Source of the DNA: an uncultured Collinsella sp.
GTDB lineage: Bacteria > Actinomycetota > Coriobacteriia > Coriobacteriales > Coriobacteriaceae
DNA length: 64,000 bases
Assembly (NCBI GenBank): GCA_902464495.1
Contig: CABQJK010000006.1
Span: 1 to 64,000, forward strand
Direction of reading: 5' to 3'
Part shown: in pieces, positions 25,730 to 33,403 of the stretch
Layout: each line of letters opens with the position of its first letter
Numbering within the stretch: position 1 is the stretch's first letter
Position numbers and translations under genes: made by a program
The notes under the pieces: model-generated
What the model was told of the DNA's origin: nothing
Database searches by the model: none
The model's input: the letters and a program-made list of their open reading frames with translations, nothing else

Positions 25730-26947
25730 GTGACTATCCACATTGTCGAGGAAGCAAATCGTTGCCTGGGCTGCAAAAAGGCGTTCTGCCAGATCAAGGG
25801 CTGCCCGGTTCAGACGCCTATTCCGCAGGTCATCGATCTGTTTAAGCAGCGTCGTCTGGAAGAGGCGGGCGAGCTGCTGTTCCAGAACAATCCCATGAGC
25901 GCGGTCTGCTCCATGGTGTGCAACCATTCGGGCCAGTGCGAGGGCTCGTGCATCCAAGGCCGCAAGGGCACGCCGGTGCATTTTTCGAGCATCGAGAACT
26001 ATATCTCGACGGCGTATTTGGACCGTAAGGAGTGGAAGCCCGCGCCGTCGTGCGGCAAGCAGATCGCCGTGGTCGGTTCCGGTCCTGCCGGCATTACCGT
26101 GGCCATTAAGATGGCCCAGCTGGGCTGTGCCGTCACGGTGTTTGAGCAGCGCCCCGAGATCGGCGGAGTGTTGGAGTACGGTATCCCCGAGTTCCGCCTG
26201 CCGCGCTCGCTGGTGCAAAAGTACCGCCATATGATGTGCTCGCTCGGCGTGCGCGTTCGCCCCTCGACCACCATCGGCGGTGCGCTGCATATCGACGATC
26301 TGCTGCGTGACGGCTACGACGCGGTCTTTGTGGGCACCGGTACCTGGCGTGCCCGTAAACTGGGCATTCCCGGCGAGTCGCGCGGCAACGTGCTGTTTGG
26401 AATCGATTACCTGGTCGATCCCGCAAGCGTCGCGATCGGTCAGAACGTGGCGGTCATCGGCGCCGGCAACGTGGCCATGGATGTCGCCCGCACGGCCCTG
26501 CGCTCGGGTGCCCGCAAGGTTACCGTGTATGCCCGTTCGCGCCATATCTCGGCTATCGATGACGAGGTCGAGCTGACCGAGCTCGACGGTGCCGAGATCG
26601 TGTGCGGCAAGGCAATCTGTGCAATCGACGATAACGGCCCGGTGTTCGAGACGGCTATCTTTGACGAGGACAACAACGTGGTGGGCTACGAGGAAGAGCT
26701 CGACCATGCGTCAGCCGACACGGTTGTGATCGCGGCTTCACAGGTGCCCAAGGACAAGCTCGTGCTGACGACGGGCGGTCTGGAGACTGATCATCGCGGC
26801 CTTCTTTCGGTCGATGAGCATGGCATGACGACGGTGCCGGGCGTTTTTGCCGCCGGCGATGTGGTCAACGGACCGCTCACCGTGGTCCATGCCGTGGCCG
26901 GCGCCAAGCTCGCCGTCGAAGGCATGACCACCTACCTGGGCCTTTAA
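25730..26947 (+). CDS. GltD-like NAD(P)H oxidoreductase (glutamate synthase small-subunit family)
   Basis: 405 residues. The N-terminal iron-sulfur domain has CLGCKKAFCQIKGCP and CSMVCNHSGQCEGSC, followed by FAD- and NAD(P)-binding Rossmann motifs VVGSGPAGITVA and VIGAGNVAMDVA. The GTG at 25730 was chosen because AAAGGGG lies just before it and the family begins with the Cys motif within about 12 residues. No gltB-like large subunit is nearby, so it probably feeds electrons to another partner, perhaps the flavin enzyme 200 bp downstream. Its fit in the uronate region is unclear. Confidence 0.85.
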   Translation: MTIHIVEEANRCLGCKKAFCQIKGCPVQTPIPQVIDLFKQRRLEEAGELLFQNNPMSAVCSMVCNHSGQCEGSCIQGRKGTPVHFSSIENYISTAYLDRKEWKPAPSCGKQIAVVGSGPAGITVAIKMAQLGCAVTVFEQRPEIGGVLEYGIPEFRLPRSLVQKYRHMMCSLGVRVRPSTTIGGALHIDDLLRDGYDAVFVGTGTWRARKLGIPGESRGNVLFGIDYLVDPASVAIGQNVAVIGAGNVAMDVARTALRSGARKVTVYARSRHISAIDDEVELTELDGAEIVCGKAICAIDDNGPVFETAIFDEDNNVVGYEEELDHASADTVVIAASQVPKDKLVLTTGGLETDHRGLLSVDEHGMTTVPGVFAAGDVVNGPLTVVHAVAGAKLAVEGMTTYLGL

Positions 26948-26963
26948 CCCATCCCACCCATCA

Positions 26964-27028
26964 GTTGCGGTGAAATACGGACTGTTTTGGCTGTCAAAGG
27001 CCTTATCTACTCCGTATTCCACCGCAAC
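26964..27028. repeat. REP-like palindrome, family A copy 1
   Basis: GTTGCGGTGAAATACGGA (26964-26981) and its complement (27011-27028) with one mismatch. Related copies are at 38265-38330 and 39418-39486, with a partial copy at 38634-38652. Confidence 0.75.
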
Positions 27029-27145
27029 TTTTTTGTGGGTCGAGTAAAAGCCGGGGGAGCGTGCGCGGTCGGGTACGGCGCGGTTACTGCTACGATAGGT
27101 AGGTTAGCAACTGCCGCCGAGCGGCTCAAACGAAAGGAAGTCTGC

Positions 27146-29095
27146 ATGGAGTCCTCTGCCTACCCGATGCTCTTTAGCCCGATCAAGGTCGGTACGACCG
27201 AGGTCAAGAACCGCGTCTTTATGCCGCCGGTGTCTACCAACCTGGCCGACCACGGCTATGTGACCGACGATCTGGTCGACCATTACCGCGCCCGCGCCAA
27301 GGGCGGCGTGGGCCTGATCATCACCGAGGTCGTGACGGTCGAGCCCACCTATACCTATCTGCCGGGTGACATGTGCTGCTACGACGACACGTTTATCCCC
27401 GGCTGGGAAAAGCTCGCCGCCGCCGTCCACGAGTACGGGTGCAAGATCATGCCGCAGCTCTTCCACCCCGCCTACATGGCCTTTAACATTCCGGGCACGC
27501 CGCGCCTCATCGCCCCGTCCTTTGTGGGCCCGTCCTATGCCCGCGAGGCACCGCGCCCCATCACGGTCGATGAGATCCACGAGCTCACGCATCAGTTTGG
27601 CGACGCTGCCGTGCGCATGCAGAAGGCCGGCGTCGATGGCGTCGAGGTGCATGCGGCGCACGCCCACGGCATGCTCGGCGGCTTTTTGACCCCGCTCTAC
27701 AACAAGCGTACCGACGAGTACGGTGGCTCGCTCGATGCCCGCATGCGCTTCTTGCTCGAGGTTATCGCCGAGATTCGCGAGCGCTGTGGCAAGGACTTCA
27801 TCATCGACGTCCGTATCTCGGGCGACGAGTACACCGATGGCGGTCTGACCCTCAACGACATGATCTACGTCTCGCGTCGCCTGGAGAAGGCTGGCGTCGA
27901 CATGATCCACGTGTCGGGCGGCACTACCATCAAGCGCGGCTCCGCCATTCCCGCCGCCGGCACCCAGCAGGCCTCGCATGCCGCCTGTTCGCGCGAGATC
28001 AAGAAGCATGTGAACATTCCCGTTGCCACGGTCGGCCGTATCAATGAGGCATGGATTGCCGAGGAACTGATCGAGGACGGCGCCGCTGACATCTGCATGA
28101 TGGGCCGCGCCAATCTGTGCGATGCCGAGTTCTGCAACAAGGCAGCCGCCGGCAACGCCGACGACATCCGCCCCTGCATCGGCTGCCTGCGCTGCCTGAA
28201 CGGCATTATGTTCGGTAAGCGCATCTCCTGCACCGTCAACCCCGATGTTGAGCGCGACGAGGCCGGCTACGAGCCTGCCGCCGAGGCCAAGAACGTGCTC
28301 GTTGTGGGCGCTGGTCCTGCTGGCATGGAGGCAGCCTACATCGCCGCCAAGCGCGGCCACAACGTGGTGCTCGTGGACAAGCAGGATGAGCCGGGCGGCG
28401 AGATGCGCATCGCAGCCGTTCCGCCGGCAAAGCAGGAGCTCACCCGCGTGATCAAGTACCAGTATCGCCGTCTTGCCGAGGCCGGCGTAAAGTGCATCTT
28501 TGGCACCGAGCTTACTGCCGAGGACATTCAGCGCGACTACGCGGGCTACGAGGTTGTCCTGGCTTATGGCGCCGAGCCCATCGCTCCGGCCTTCATGCAG
28601 GGCTTTAAGCAGGTTATGACGGCCGATGACCTGCTGGGCGGCAAGGCTTTCCCGGGTAAGAAGATCGTCATCGTGGGCGGCGGCACCGTCGGCTGCGAGA
28701 CGGCAGACTATCTGGCTCCGCTGGTCAACGACCTGTCGCCGGCCAACCGCGACGTCACCGTCATCGAGATGACCAAGACGCTCGCCGCCAACGAGGGCGG
28801 CGCCGGCCGCGCGGTACTTATCACGCGCATGCTCTCTAAGGGCGTTCACGTGCTAACCGAGGCCAAGGTGACCGAGATCACCGAGGACACTATCAGCTAC
28901 GAGAAGGACGGCGAGGTCCACACCATCGCCGATGCCGATACGCTGGTGCTTGCCATGGGCTATCGTCCCAACACCAAGTTGGCCGATGACCTTGCCGCTG
29001 CCGGCGTTGCCACCCACGTGCTGGGCGATGCCCAGAAGTGCGGCAACATCCGTGATGCCATCGGCGACGGCTACAAGGTCGCCTGCGAGCTGTAG
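27146..29095 (+). CDS. NADH:flavin oxidoreductase, 2,4-dienoyl-CoA reductase-like (OYE family)
   Basis: 649 residues. The FMN TIM barrel (about residues 1-345) begins MESSAYPMLFSPIKVGTTEVKNRV and has HAAHAHGMLGGFLTPLYNKRTDEYGGS. The iron-sulfur motif CIGCLRC followed by a later Cys comes next, then FAD (VVGAGPAGMEAAYIAAKRG) and NAD(P) (IVGGGTVGCETADYL) Rossmann domains. Such enzymes reduce activated C=C bonds; the family includes BaiCD/BaiH, but nothing else of a bile-acid operon is here. The start follows GAAAGGAAG. The likely electron partner is NAD(P)H or the adjacent GltD-like protein. The substrate is unknown. Confidence 0.88.
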   Translation: MESSAYPMLFSPIKVGTTEVKNRVFMPPVSTNLADHGYVTDDLVDHYRARAKGGVGLIITEVVTVEPTYTYLPGDMCCYDDTFIPGWEKLAAAVHEYGCKIMPQLFHPAYMAFNIPGTPRLIAPSFVGPSYAREAPRPITVDEIHELTHQFGDAAVRMQKAGVDGVEVHAAHAHGMLGGFLTPLYNKRTDEYGGSLDARMRFLLEVIAEIRERCGKDFIIDVRISGDEYTDGGLTLNDMIYVSRRLEKAGVDMIHVSGGTTIKRGSAIPAAGTQQASHAACSREIKKHVNIPVATVGRINEAWIAEELIEDGAADICMMGRANLCDAEFCNKAAAGNADDIRPCIGCLRCLNGIMFGKRISCTVNPDVERDEAGYEPAAEAKNVLVVGAGPAGMEAAYIAAKRGHNVVLVDKQDEPGGEMRIAAVPPAKQELTRVIKYQYRRLAEAGVKCIFGTELTAEDIQRDYAGYEVVLAYGAEPIAPAFMQGFKQVMTADDLLGGKAFPGKKIVIVGGGTVGCETADYLAPLVNDLSPANRDVTVIEMTKTLAANEGGAGRAVLITRMLSKGVHVLTEAKVTEITEDTISYEKDGEVHTIADADTLVLAMGYRPNTKLADDLAAAGVATHVLGDAQKCGNIRDAIGDGYKVACEL

Positions 29096-29151
29096 ACTCT
29101 TGGCAAATAGGGGAGCGGCCGCCTTGCGGTGACTCAAGCGATAGCAATCTA

Positions 29152-29190
29152 AAAAGGCGCCGCGACACATGGATCGTCGCGGCGCCTTTT
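29152..29190. terminator. Bidirectional terminator between OYE gene and dhu genes
   Basis: AAAAGGCGCCGCGAC (29152-29166) and its exact complement (29176-29190), ending in TTTT on both strands. Confidence 0.92.
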
Positions 29191-29232
29191 GTCTGGCGGT
29201 TTGTTGGGGGTCGGTGCGCCCCGTGGGCCTTA

Positions 29233-29874
29233 TTACAGGCCCAAGAGCTCCTTGACCTTGGCGATGATGGCCTCGTCGGTGGCGTTGGCAAAGAAGTACT
29301 CCTGGAAATGCTCGCCAGCGAGGGCGCCCTTCACCAGGTCCTGATCGATCTCGCCCAGGACGTCGACGAGCGGGCGCATGGTCACAGCGCGCACGCCGTC
29401 GAGGATCTTCTTGTTGCGCTGCTCGGGCTCAACGCGCTCGGCGGGGTAGCCGTTGCCCGAACCAAAGCCAAAGAGCTTCTCGAAGGTGTACTCGAGGTTG
29501 AGCTCCTGGCCCCAGCCGTTCTTGAGCGCGAAGGGCATGGCGACGGCATTGCCATCGTTGACCTGGGCAAAGGTGTAGGCATCCAGCGGGTCGGCAACGT
29601 GGCCGCACAGCACGCCGGGGAAGGAGTTGCAGGCGAGCATGGCGCCCTCGCCGGTGCCGCAACCGGTCACGACGTAGTCGGCAGCGCCGGAGTTGAGCAG
29701 CACGGCAGCAAGAATGCCGTTCTGCACGTAGGTGAGAGGCTTGGAGTCGGCGTCGGCATACATGCCATAGTTAAAGACAGTGTGGCCCATGGGCTCGACA
29801 ACCTTCTTAAGGGCAGCCTCGATCATAGGGTTCTTGGAGTTCTGAGAATTCTCGTTGATGAGTGCGATTTTCAT
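29233..29874 (-). CDS. RpiB/LacA/LacB-family isomerase, likely DHU isomerase (DhuI type)
   Basis: 213 residues. RpiB-like fold with MKIALINENSQNSKN, VVTGCGTGEGAMLACNSFPGV (catalytic Cys region), and a C-terminal extension of about 65 residues beyond ribose-5-phosphate isomerase B. RpiB-family DhuI of streptococci converts 4-deoxy-5-hexosulose-uronate (DHU, from unsaturated uronates) to 2,5-diketo-3-deoxygluconate and is paired with the SDR DhuD. The gene here is in the same pairing (SDR directly upstream), so DhuI is favoured over pentose isomerase. The start follows GAAAGG. Confidence 0.75.
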   Translation of the reverse strand: MKIALINENSQNSKNPMIEAALKKVVEPMGHTVFNYGMYADADSKPLTYVQNGILAAVLLNSGAADYVVTGCGTGEGAMLACNSFPGVLCGHVADPLDAYTFAQVNDGNAVAMPFALKNGWGQELNLEYTFEKLFGFGSGNGYPAERVEPEQRNKKILDGVRAVTMRPLVDVLGEIDQDLVKGALAGEHFQEYFFANATDEAIIAKVKELLGL

Positions 29875-29963
29875 TCTAAATAACCTTTCTACCAAGTGTT
29901 TTCTTTTTTGTTTCTGTATGCGGGCGGCGGCAAAACCAACCCGCGATGAGCTGTGCGGGCGGC

Positions 29964-30060
29964 GGGCGATAAAGTCTGTCGCGAGTTCCGCACGAGCCGG
30001 AAAGCACTTAATGTGCTTTCCGTGCGAGCAGGACTGCCCGAGCAGCAGACTTTATCGCCC
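29964..30060. other. Long nested stem-loop between the dhu genes
   Basis: Outer arms GGGCGATAAAGTCTG (29964-29978) and CAGACTTTATCGCCC (30046-30060) enclose an inner hairpin CGGAAAGCAC / GTGCTTTCCG (29998-30007 / 30013-30022). It sits in the 205-bp gap within the operon and could set the relative expression of the two genes. Confidence 0.65.
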
Positions 30061-30079
30061 GTCGCCTCGCCCAGTCTCC

Positions 30080-30889
30080 TTATTGCGGTTGTTTGCCGAT
30101 GTACGCGAGTATGCCGCCGTCCACGTACAGAATGTGGCCGTTGACGAAGTTCGAGGCGTCGGAAGCCAGGAACACGGCGGGACCCTTCAGGTCCTCGGGC
30201 GTGCCCCAACGGGCTGCGGGCGTCTTGGCAATGATGAACTGGTCAAACGGATGACGGCTGCCATCGGGTTGCGTCTCGCGCAGCGGTGCGGTCTGCGGGG
30301 TAGCGATGTAGCCCGGCCCAATGCCGTTGCACTGGATGTTGGCCTCGCCAAACTCGGAGCAGATGTTCTTGGTGAGCATCTTGAGTCCGCCCTTGGCGGC
30401 GGCGTAGCCAGCGATGGTTTCGCGGCCCAGCTCGCTCATCATGGAGCAGATATTGATGATCTTGCCGTGACCCTTGGCGATCATGCCCGGCAGGCAGGCC
30501 TTGGACACGATAAACGGGGCATTGAGGTCGATGTCGACGACGCGACGGAAGTCCTCGGCGCTCATGTCGAGCATGGGGGTGCGCTGGATAACGCCGGCAT
30601 TGTTGACTAGGATGTCGGGCGTGGTGCCAAAATCGGCCTCGATCTTGGCGACGAGCTCGGCGACGACGGCCTCGTCGGTGACGTCAGCCACGTAGCCGTG
30701 AGCCTCAAAGCCCAGCTCGCGGTAGTGCTTCTCGGCCTCGGCGACCTTGTCGGCGTGACGCGCGTTAAAGGCGATCTTGGCGCCGGCCTCGCCGAGCGCC
30801 TCGGCAATGGCCATACCAATGCCGTAGGTGGCGCCGGTTACGAGCGCGACCTTGCCATCCAGGCGGAAGCTGTCCATAAGATCAGGCAT
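30080..30889 (-). CDS. SDR dehydrogenase, KduD/DhuD type (2-keto-3-deoxygluconate dehydrogenase)
   Basis: 269 residues, classical short-chain dehydrogenase: NAD-binding ALVTGATYGIGMAIAEALG, NNAG (ILVNNAGVIQRTP), and catalytic Ser plus YAAAKGGLK (Tyr-x3-Lys). It would reduce 2,5-diketo-3-deoxygluconate to KDG after the RpiB-type isomerase. The ATG at 30889 was chosen because AAAGGATCGCT lies before it; nine codons upstream is another ATG. A TGAACGTTCACT operator is about 100 bp upstream, which ties it to the uronate regulon. Confidence 0.82.
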   Translation of the reverse strand: MPDLMDSFRLDGKVALVTGATYGIGMAIAEALGEAGAKIAFNARHADKVAEAEKHYRELGFEAHGYVADVTDEAVVAELVAKIEADFGTTPDILVNNAGVIQRTPMLDMSAEDFRRVVDIDLNAPFIVSKACLPGMIAKGHGKIINICSMMSELGRETIAGYAAAKGGLKMLTKNICSEFGEANIQCNGIGPGYIATPQTAPLRETQPDGSRHPFDQFIIAKTPAARWGTPEDLKGPAVFLASDASNFVNGHILYVDGGILAYIGKQPQ

Positions 30890-30992
30890 AGCGATCCTTT
30901 CAAAAGAAACGTTCATCTATATAAGTCTTGCTTCTAATACAAGCTCAGTATAGGAGAAGTTAAGGAATTAACGCCCCTATTCTCCTAAAAAT

Positions 30993-31028
30993 AGGTGAAC
31001 GTTCACTTTTAAAAGGTGAACGGTTGAA
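30993..31028. promoter_or_regulatory. Operator(s) before the dhuD-type gene
   Basis: AGGTGAACGTTCACT at 30993-31007 matches the uxaC-type operator, and a weaker AAGGTGAACGGTTGAA follows at 31013-31028. They lie just upstream of the SDR gene and downstream of the gntR gene. Confidence 0.75.
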
Positions 31029-31048
31029 ATTAGTTGTTGCGATGCCCT

Positions 31049-31741
31049 CTACTCGCTTTTCGCCTGTGCGCCTTCCGCGATCATGTTGCGGTTGTAGACC
31101 AGGTGTAGATACATCGCATCGTGCGCGGCGGTGGGGTTGCGCGCCTCGATGGCGTCGGCCACGCCGCGGTGTGTGCGGATGGTCTCCTCGACGAGCTTTT
31201 TGCCCGTAACGTCGATAAAGAGGGGAACGGATGCCTTGAGCACGCCCATCAGGCGGGGAACGACGAGGTTGCCGCAGCTCTCGGCAATGGCGTTGTGGAA
31301 TGCGGTGTCGGCGGCGGAGTAGTCCTTGCCGGCTTCTGCCAGGCGCTGGGACTCGTCGCAGAGCTCGCGGATGCACATAATCTGATCTTCGGTCGCGTGC
31401 TCGGCGGCCATGCTTGCCATCTGCGGCTCAATCATAAAACGCACCTCGAGCAGGTCGCGCGCCAGGCGCTGCTTATCGCCGATAAAGGTAAAGCCCAGCG
31501 GGTCGTCGGCAACGCCGGGGTTCGATGCCACATATGTGCCCGAACCCTGCTTGATGCGCACGATATTGCGCGACTGCAGTAGCTTCATGGCCTCGCGTAC
31601 GGTGCTTCTGCCGGCGCCCAGGCGCTCAACGAGCACGGCCTCCTTGGGCAGGCGGTCGCCCTGCTCAAGGTGCTCATCAAGAATCAATTGAATGATTTTC
31701 TCGGAAATCTGCTCGGGGAGTCCCAATTCGGCGCGGGCCAT
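31049..31741 (-). CDS. GntR-family (FadR/FCD) regulator, probably of the gluconate module
   Basis: 230 residues: N-terminal winged helix (EQISEKIIQLILDEHLEQGDRLPKE, then GAGRSTVREAMKLLQ) and a helical FCD domain with FMIEPQMASMAAEHA and metal-binding FHNAIAES and HRGVADAI. It is divergent from gntP, and the gap between them has an inverted repeat ATCAGACC / GGTCTGAT characteristic of FadR-type operators. It is therefore the likely repressor of gntP and the dehydratase gene. The start follows GAGAGGTAGAGCT. Confidence 0.85.
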   Translation of the reverse strand: MARAELGLPEQISEKIIQLILDEHLEQGDRLPKEAVLVERLGAGRSTVREAMKLLQSRNIVRIKQGSGTYVASNPGVADDPLGFTFIGDKQRLARDLLEVRFMIEPQMASMAAEHATEDQIMCIRELCDESQRLAEAGKDYSAADTAFHNAIAESCGNLVVPRLMGVLKASVPLFIDVTGKKLVEETIRTHRGVADAIEARNPTAAHDAMYLHLVYNRNMIAEGAQAKSE

Positions 31742-31836
31742 AGCTCTACCTCTCATTACAAAATTCATCTGAGCTATTTTAGCGCACCAAGGGTATGGTA
31801 TTGGCCGTTGAACCCGAATCGGGCGGCCCAGATATA

Positions 31837-31863
31837 CCGTTCGCAGCGCAAATACGACCGTTC
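31837..31863 (+). promoter_or_regulatory. Paired CCGTTC repeat, 21-bp spacing (gntP promoter)
   Basis: CCGTTC at 31837 and 31858, offset 21 bp, the same layout as before uxaC and the symporter. A further CCGTTG is at 31805. Confidence 0.55.
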
Positions 31864-31906
31864 GCCAAATACATCAGATGTATTTCGAACAAATTTCAAA
31901 ATGAAA

Positions 31907-31962
31907 CATCAGACCTTTCAAAAACACGCTATAGTCATCAGACGAATTCAAAAGGTCTGATG
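31907..31962. promoter_or_regulatory. GntR-type inverted repeat around the gntP promoter
   Basis: CATCAGACCTTT (31907-31918) and AAAGGTCTGATG (31951-31962) are exact complements and bracket a -10-like TATAGT (near 31931-31936). An extra CATCAGAC half-site lies at 31936-31943. Confidence 0.7.
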
Positions 31963-31975
31963 AATTGGAGGAAAG

Positions 31976-33337
31976 ATGTCAGACCCAACGTTTATGGCAG
32001 ACCCCACCAGGCTCGTCATCGCCGCCATCGTGGGCATTGCGCTGCTGCTTGCGCTTATCATTAAGTTCAAGCTGCACCCCGTGCTGTCGATGATGGTCTC
32101 GGCGCTCGCGATCGGCATCGGTGCCGGCATGCCGCTCGACCTGGTGGCCGACACCGTCACCAAGGGCGTGGGTACCACGCTGCAAAACATCGCACTGCTC
32201 ATTGGCTTGGGCTCGATGTTTGGCCAGATCCTGGAGGAGAGCGGCGGCGCCAAGAAGATCGCCCAGACCTTCATTGACACCTTTGGCCAGGGTCACTCCA
32301 GCTGGGCGCTGGGCATCACCGGCCTGGTCATCGGCACCACGGTGTTCTTCGAGGCCGGCGTGGTCGTTTTAATCCCGCTCGCGTTTAGCGTGGCATCGCA
32401 GACCAAAAAGTCGACCCTCTACTATGGCATTGCCCTGCTCGCGGGACTGGCAGCCGGCTATGCCTTCGTGCCGCCTTCGGCCGGCTCGGTCCTCGTTGCC
32501 GGTACGCTCGGCGTCGACCTGGGCACCATGATTCTCGTCGGCATCCCCACCGCCTTTATCGCCATGGCTGTCGCCGGTGTCGCCTGGGGCCGCAACGTGG
32601 GCGGTCGTATCTTCACGGACGTCCCCGAGCACTTCACCTCCGCCGAGGGCGCGAGCGACGACAAGGAGCTTCCCTCCTTTGGCATGGTCCTCGCCATCGT
32701 GCTCACCCCGCTGTGCCTGATCCTGCTGGGCACGCTGTCTTCGTACATTCCCATGCCCGCCGAGGTCGCCTCGATCCTCGCCTTTCTGGGCAAGCCGTTC
32801 GTCGCGCTCACCATCGCCACGCTTGTCGCCATGTACCTGCTGGGCGCTCGCCGCGGCTACACCGGCGCTGAGCTCAAGGCCCTGCTCGACCGTTCGCTCA
32901 AGCCCGTTGGCATGATCTTGCTGGTCATCGCCTGCGGCGGCGTCATCCGCTGGATGCTGCAGGACTGCGGTCTGGGCCAGGTTATCGGCCCCGTGCTCGA
33001 GAGCTGCCCGCTGCCCCTCGTGGTCGTCGGCTTCCTCATCGCCGCGCTCGTCCGCGCTTCGGTCGGTAGCTCCATCGTGTCCATGACCATGGCTTCGGGC
33101 ATTATGGCCGCCATGCCTGCGGTCGCCGGCGCCTCGGTGCTCATGCGCGCCGCCATCTGCCTTGCCATCTGCGGTGGCGCCACGGCACTCTCGCACGTCA
33201 ACGATGCCGGCTTCTGGATGTGCTCTTCGTTCCTCGAGATCGACGAGAAGACCACCCTCAAGTCCTGGACCATCATGGAGACGATCATCGGTCTTTCGGG
33301 CCTCGCCTGCGCCCTGGTGATCTCGTTCTTCGCCTAA
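31976..33337 (+). CDS. GntP-family gluconate:H+ symporter
   Basis: 453 residues with 12 or more hydrophobic segments. Signature stretches include IGLGSMFGQILEESGGAKKIAQTFID, FFEAGVVVLIPLAFSVA, YAFVPPSAGSVLVAG and SHVNDAGFWM near the C-terminus. Family members carry gluconate or similar sugar acids. It is co-oriented with the IlvD/Edd dehydratase 67 bp downstream, which would act on the imported acid. RBS GGAGGAAAG. Confidence 0.93.
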   Translation: MSDPTFMADPTRLVIAAIVGIALLLALIIKFKLHPVLSMMVSALAIGIGAGMPLDLVADTVTKGVGTTLQNIALLIGLGSMFGQILEESGGAKKIAQTFIDTFGQGHSSWALGITGLVIGTTVFFEAGVVVLIPLAFSVASQTKKSTLYYGIALLAGLAAGYAFVPPSAGSVLVAGTLGVDLGTMILVGIPTAFIAMAVAGVAWGRNVGGRIFTDVPEHFTSAEGASDDKELPSFGMVLAIVLTPLCLILLGTLSSYIPMPAEVASILAFLGKPFVALTIATLVAMYLLGARRGYTGAELKALLDRSLKPVGMILLVIACGGVIRWMLQDCGLGQVIGPVLESCPLPLVVVGFLIAALVRASVGSSIVSMTMASGIMAAMPAVAGASVLMRAAICLAICGGATALSHVNDAGFWMCSSFLEIDEKTTLKSWTIMETIIGLSGLACALVISFFA

Positions 33338-33403
33338 TCGCAAGCCAGCGCTTCACATCAATCGATACCAAACCAAGTAAGCCTTAAACCAAAGGAGTGC
33401 ACC

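Noticed and set aside
27146..29095. Bile-acid-inducible BaiCD/BaiH assignment
   Set aside because: Family resemblance only; no other bai gene is in the window and the neighbours are for pectin and uronates.
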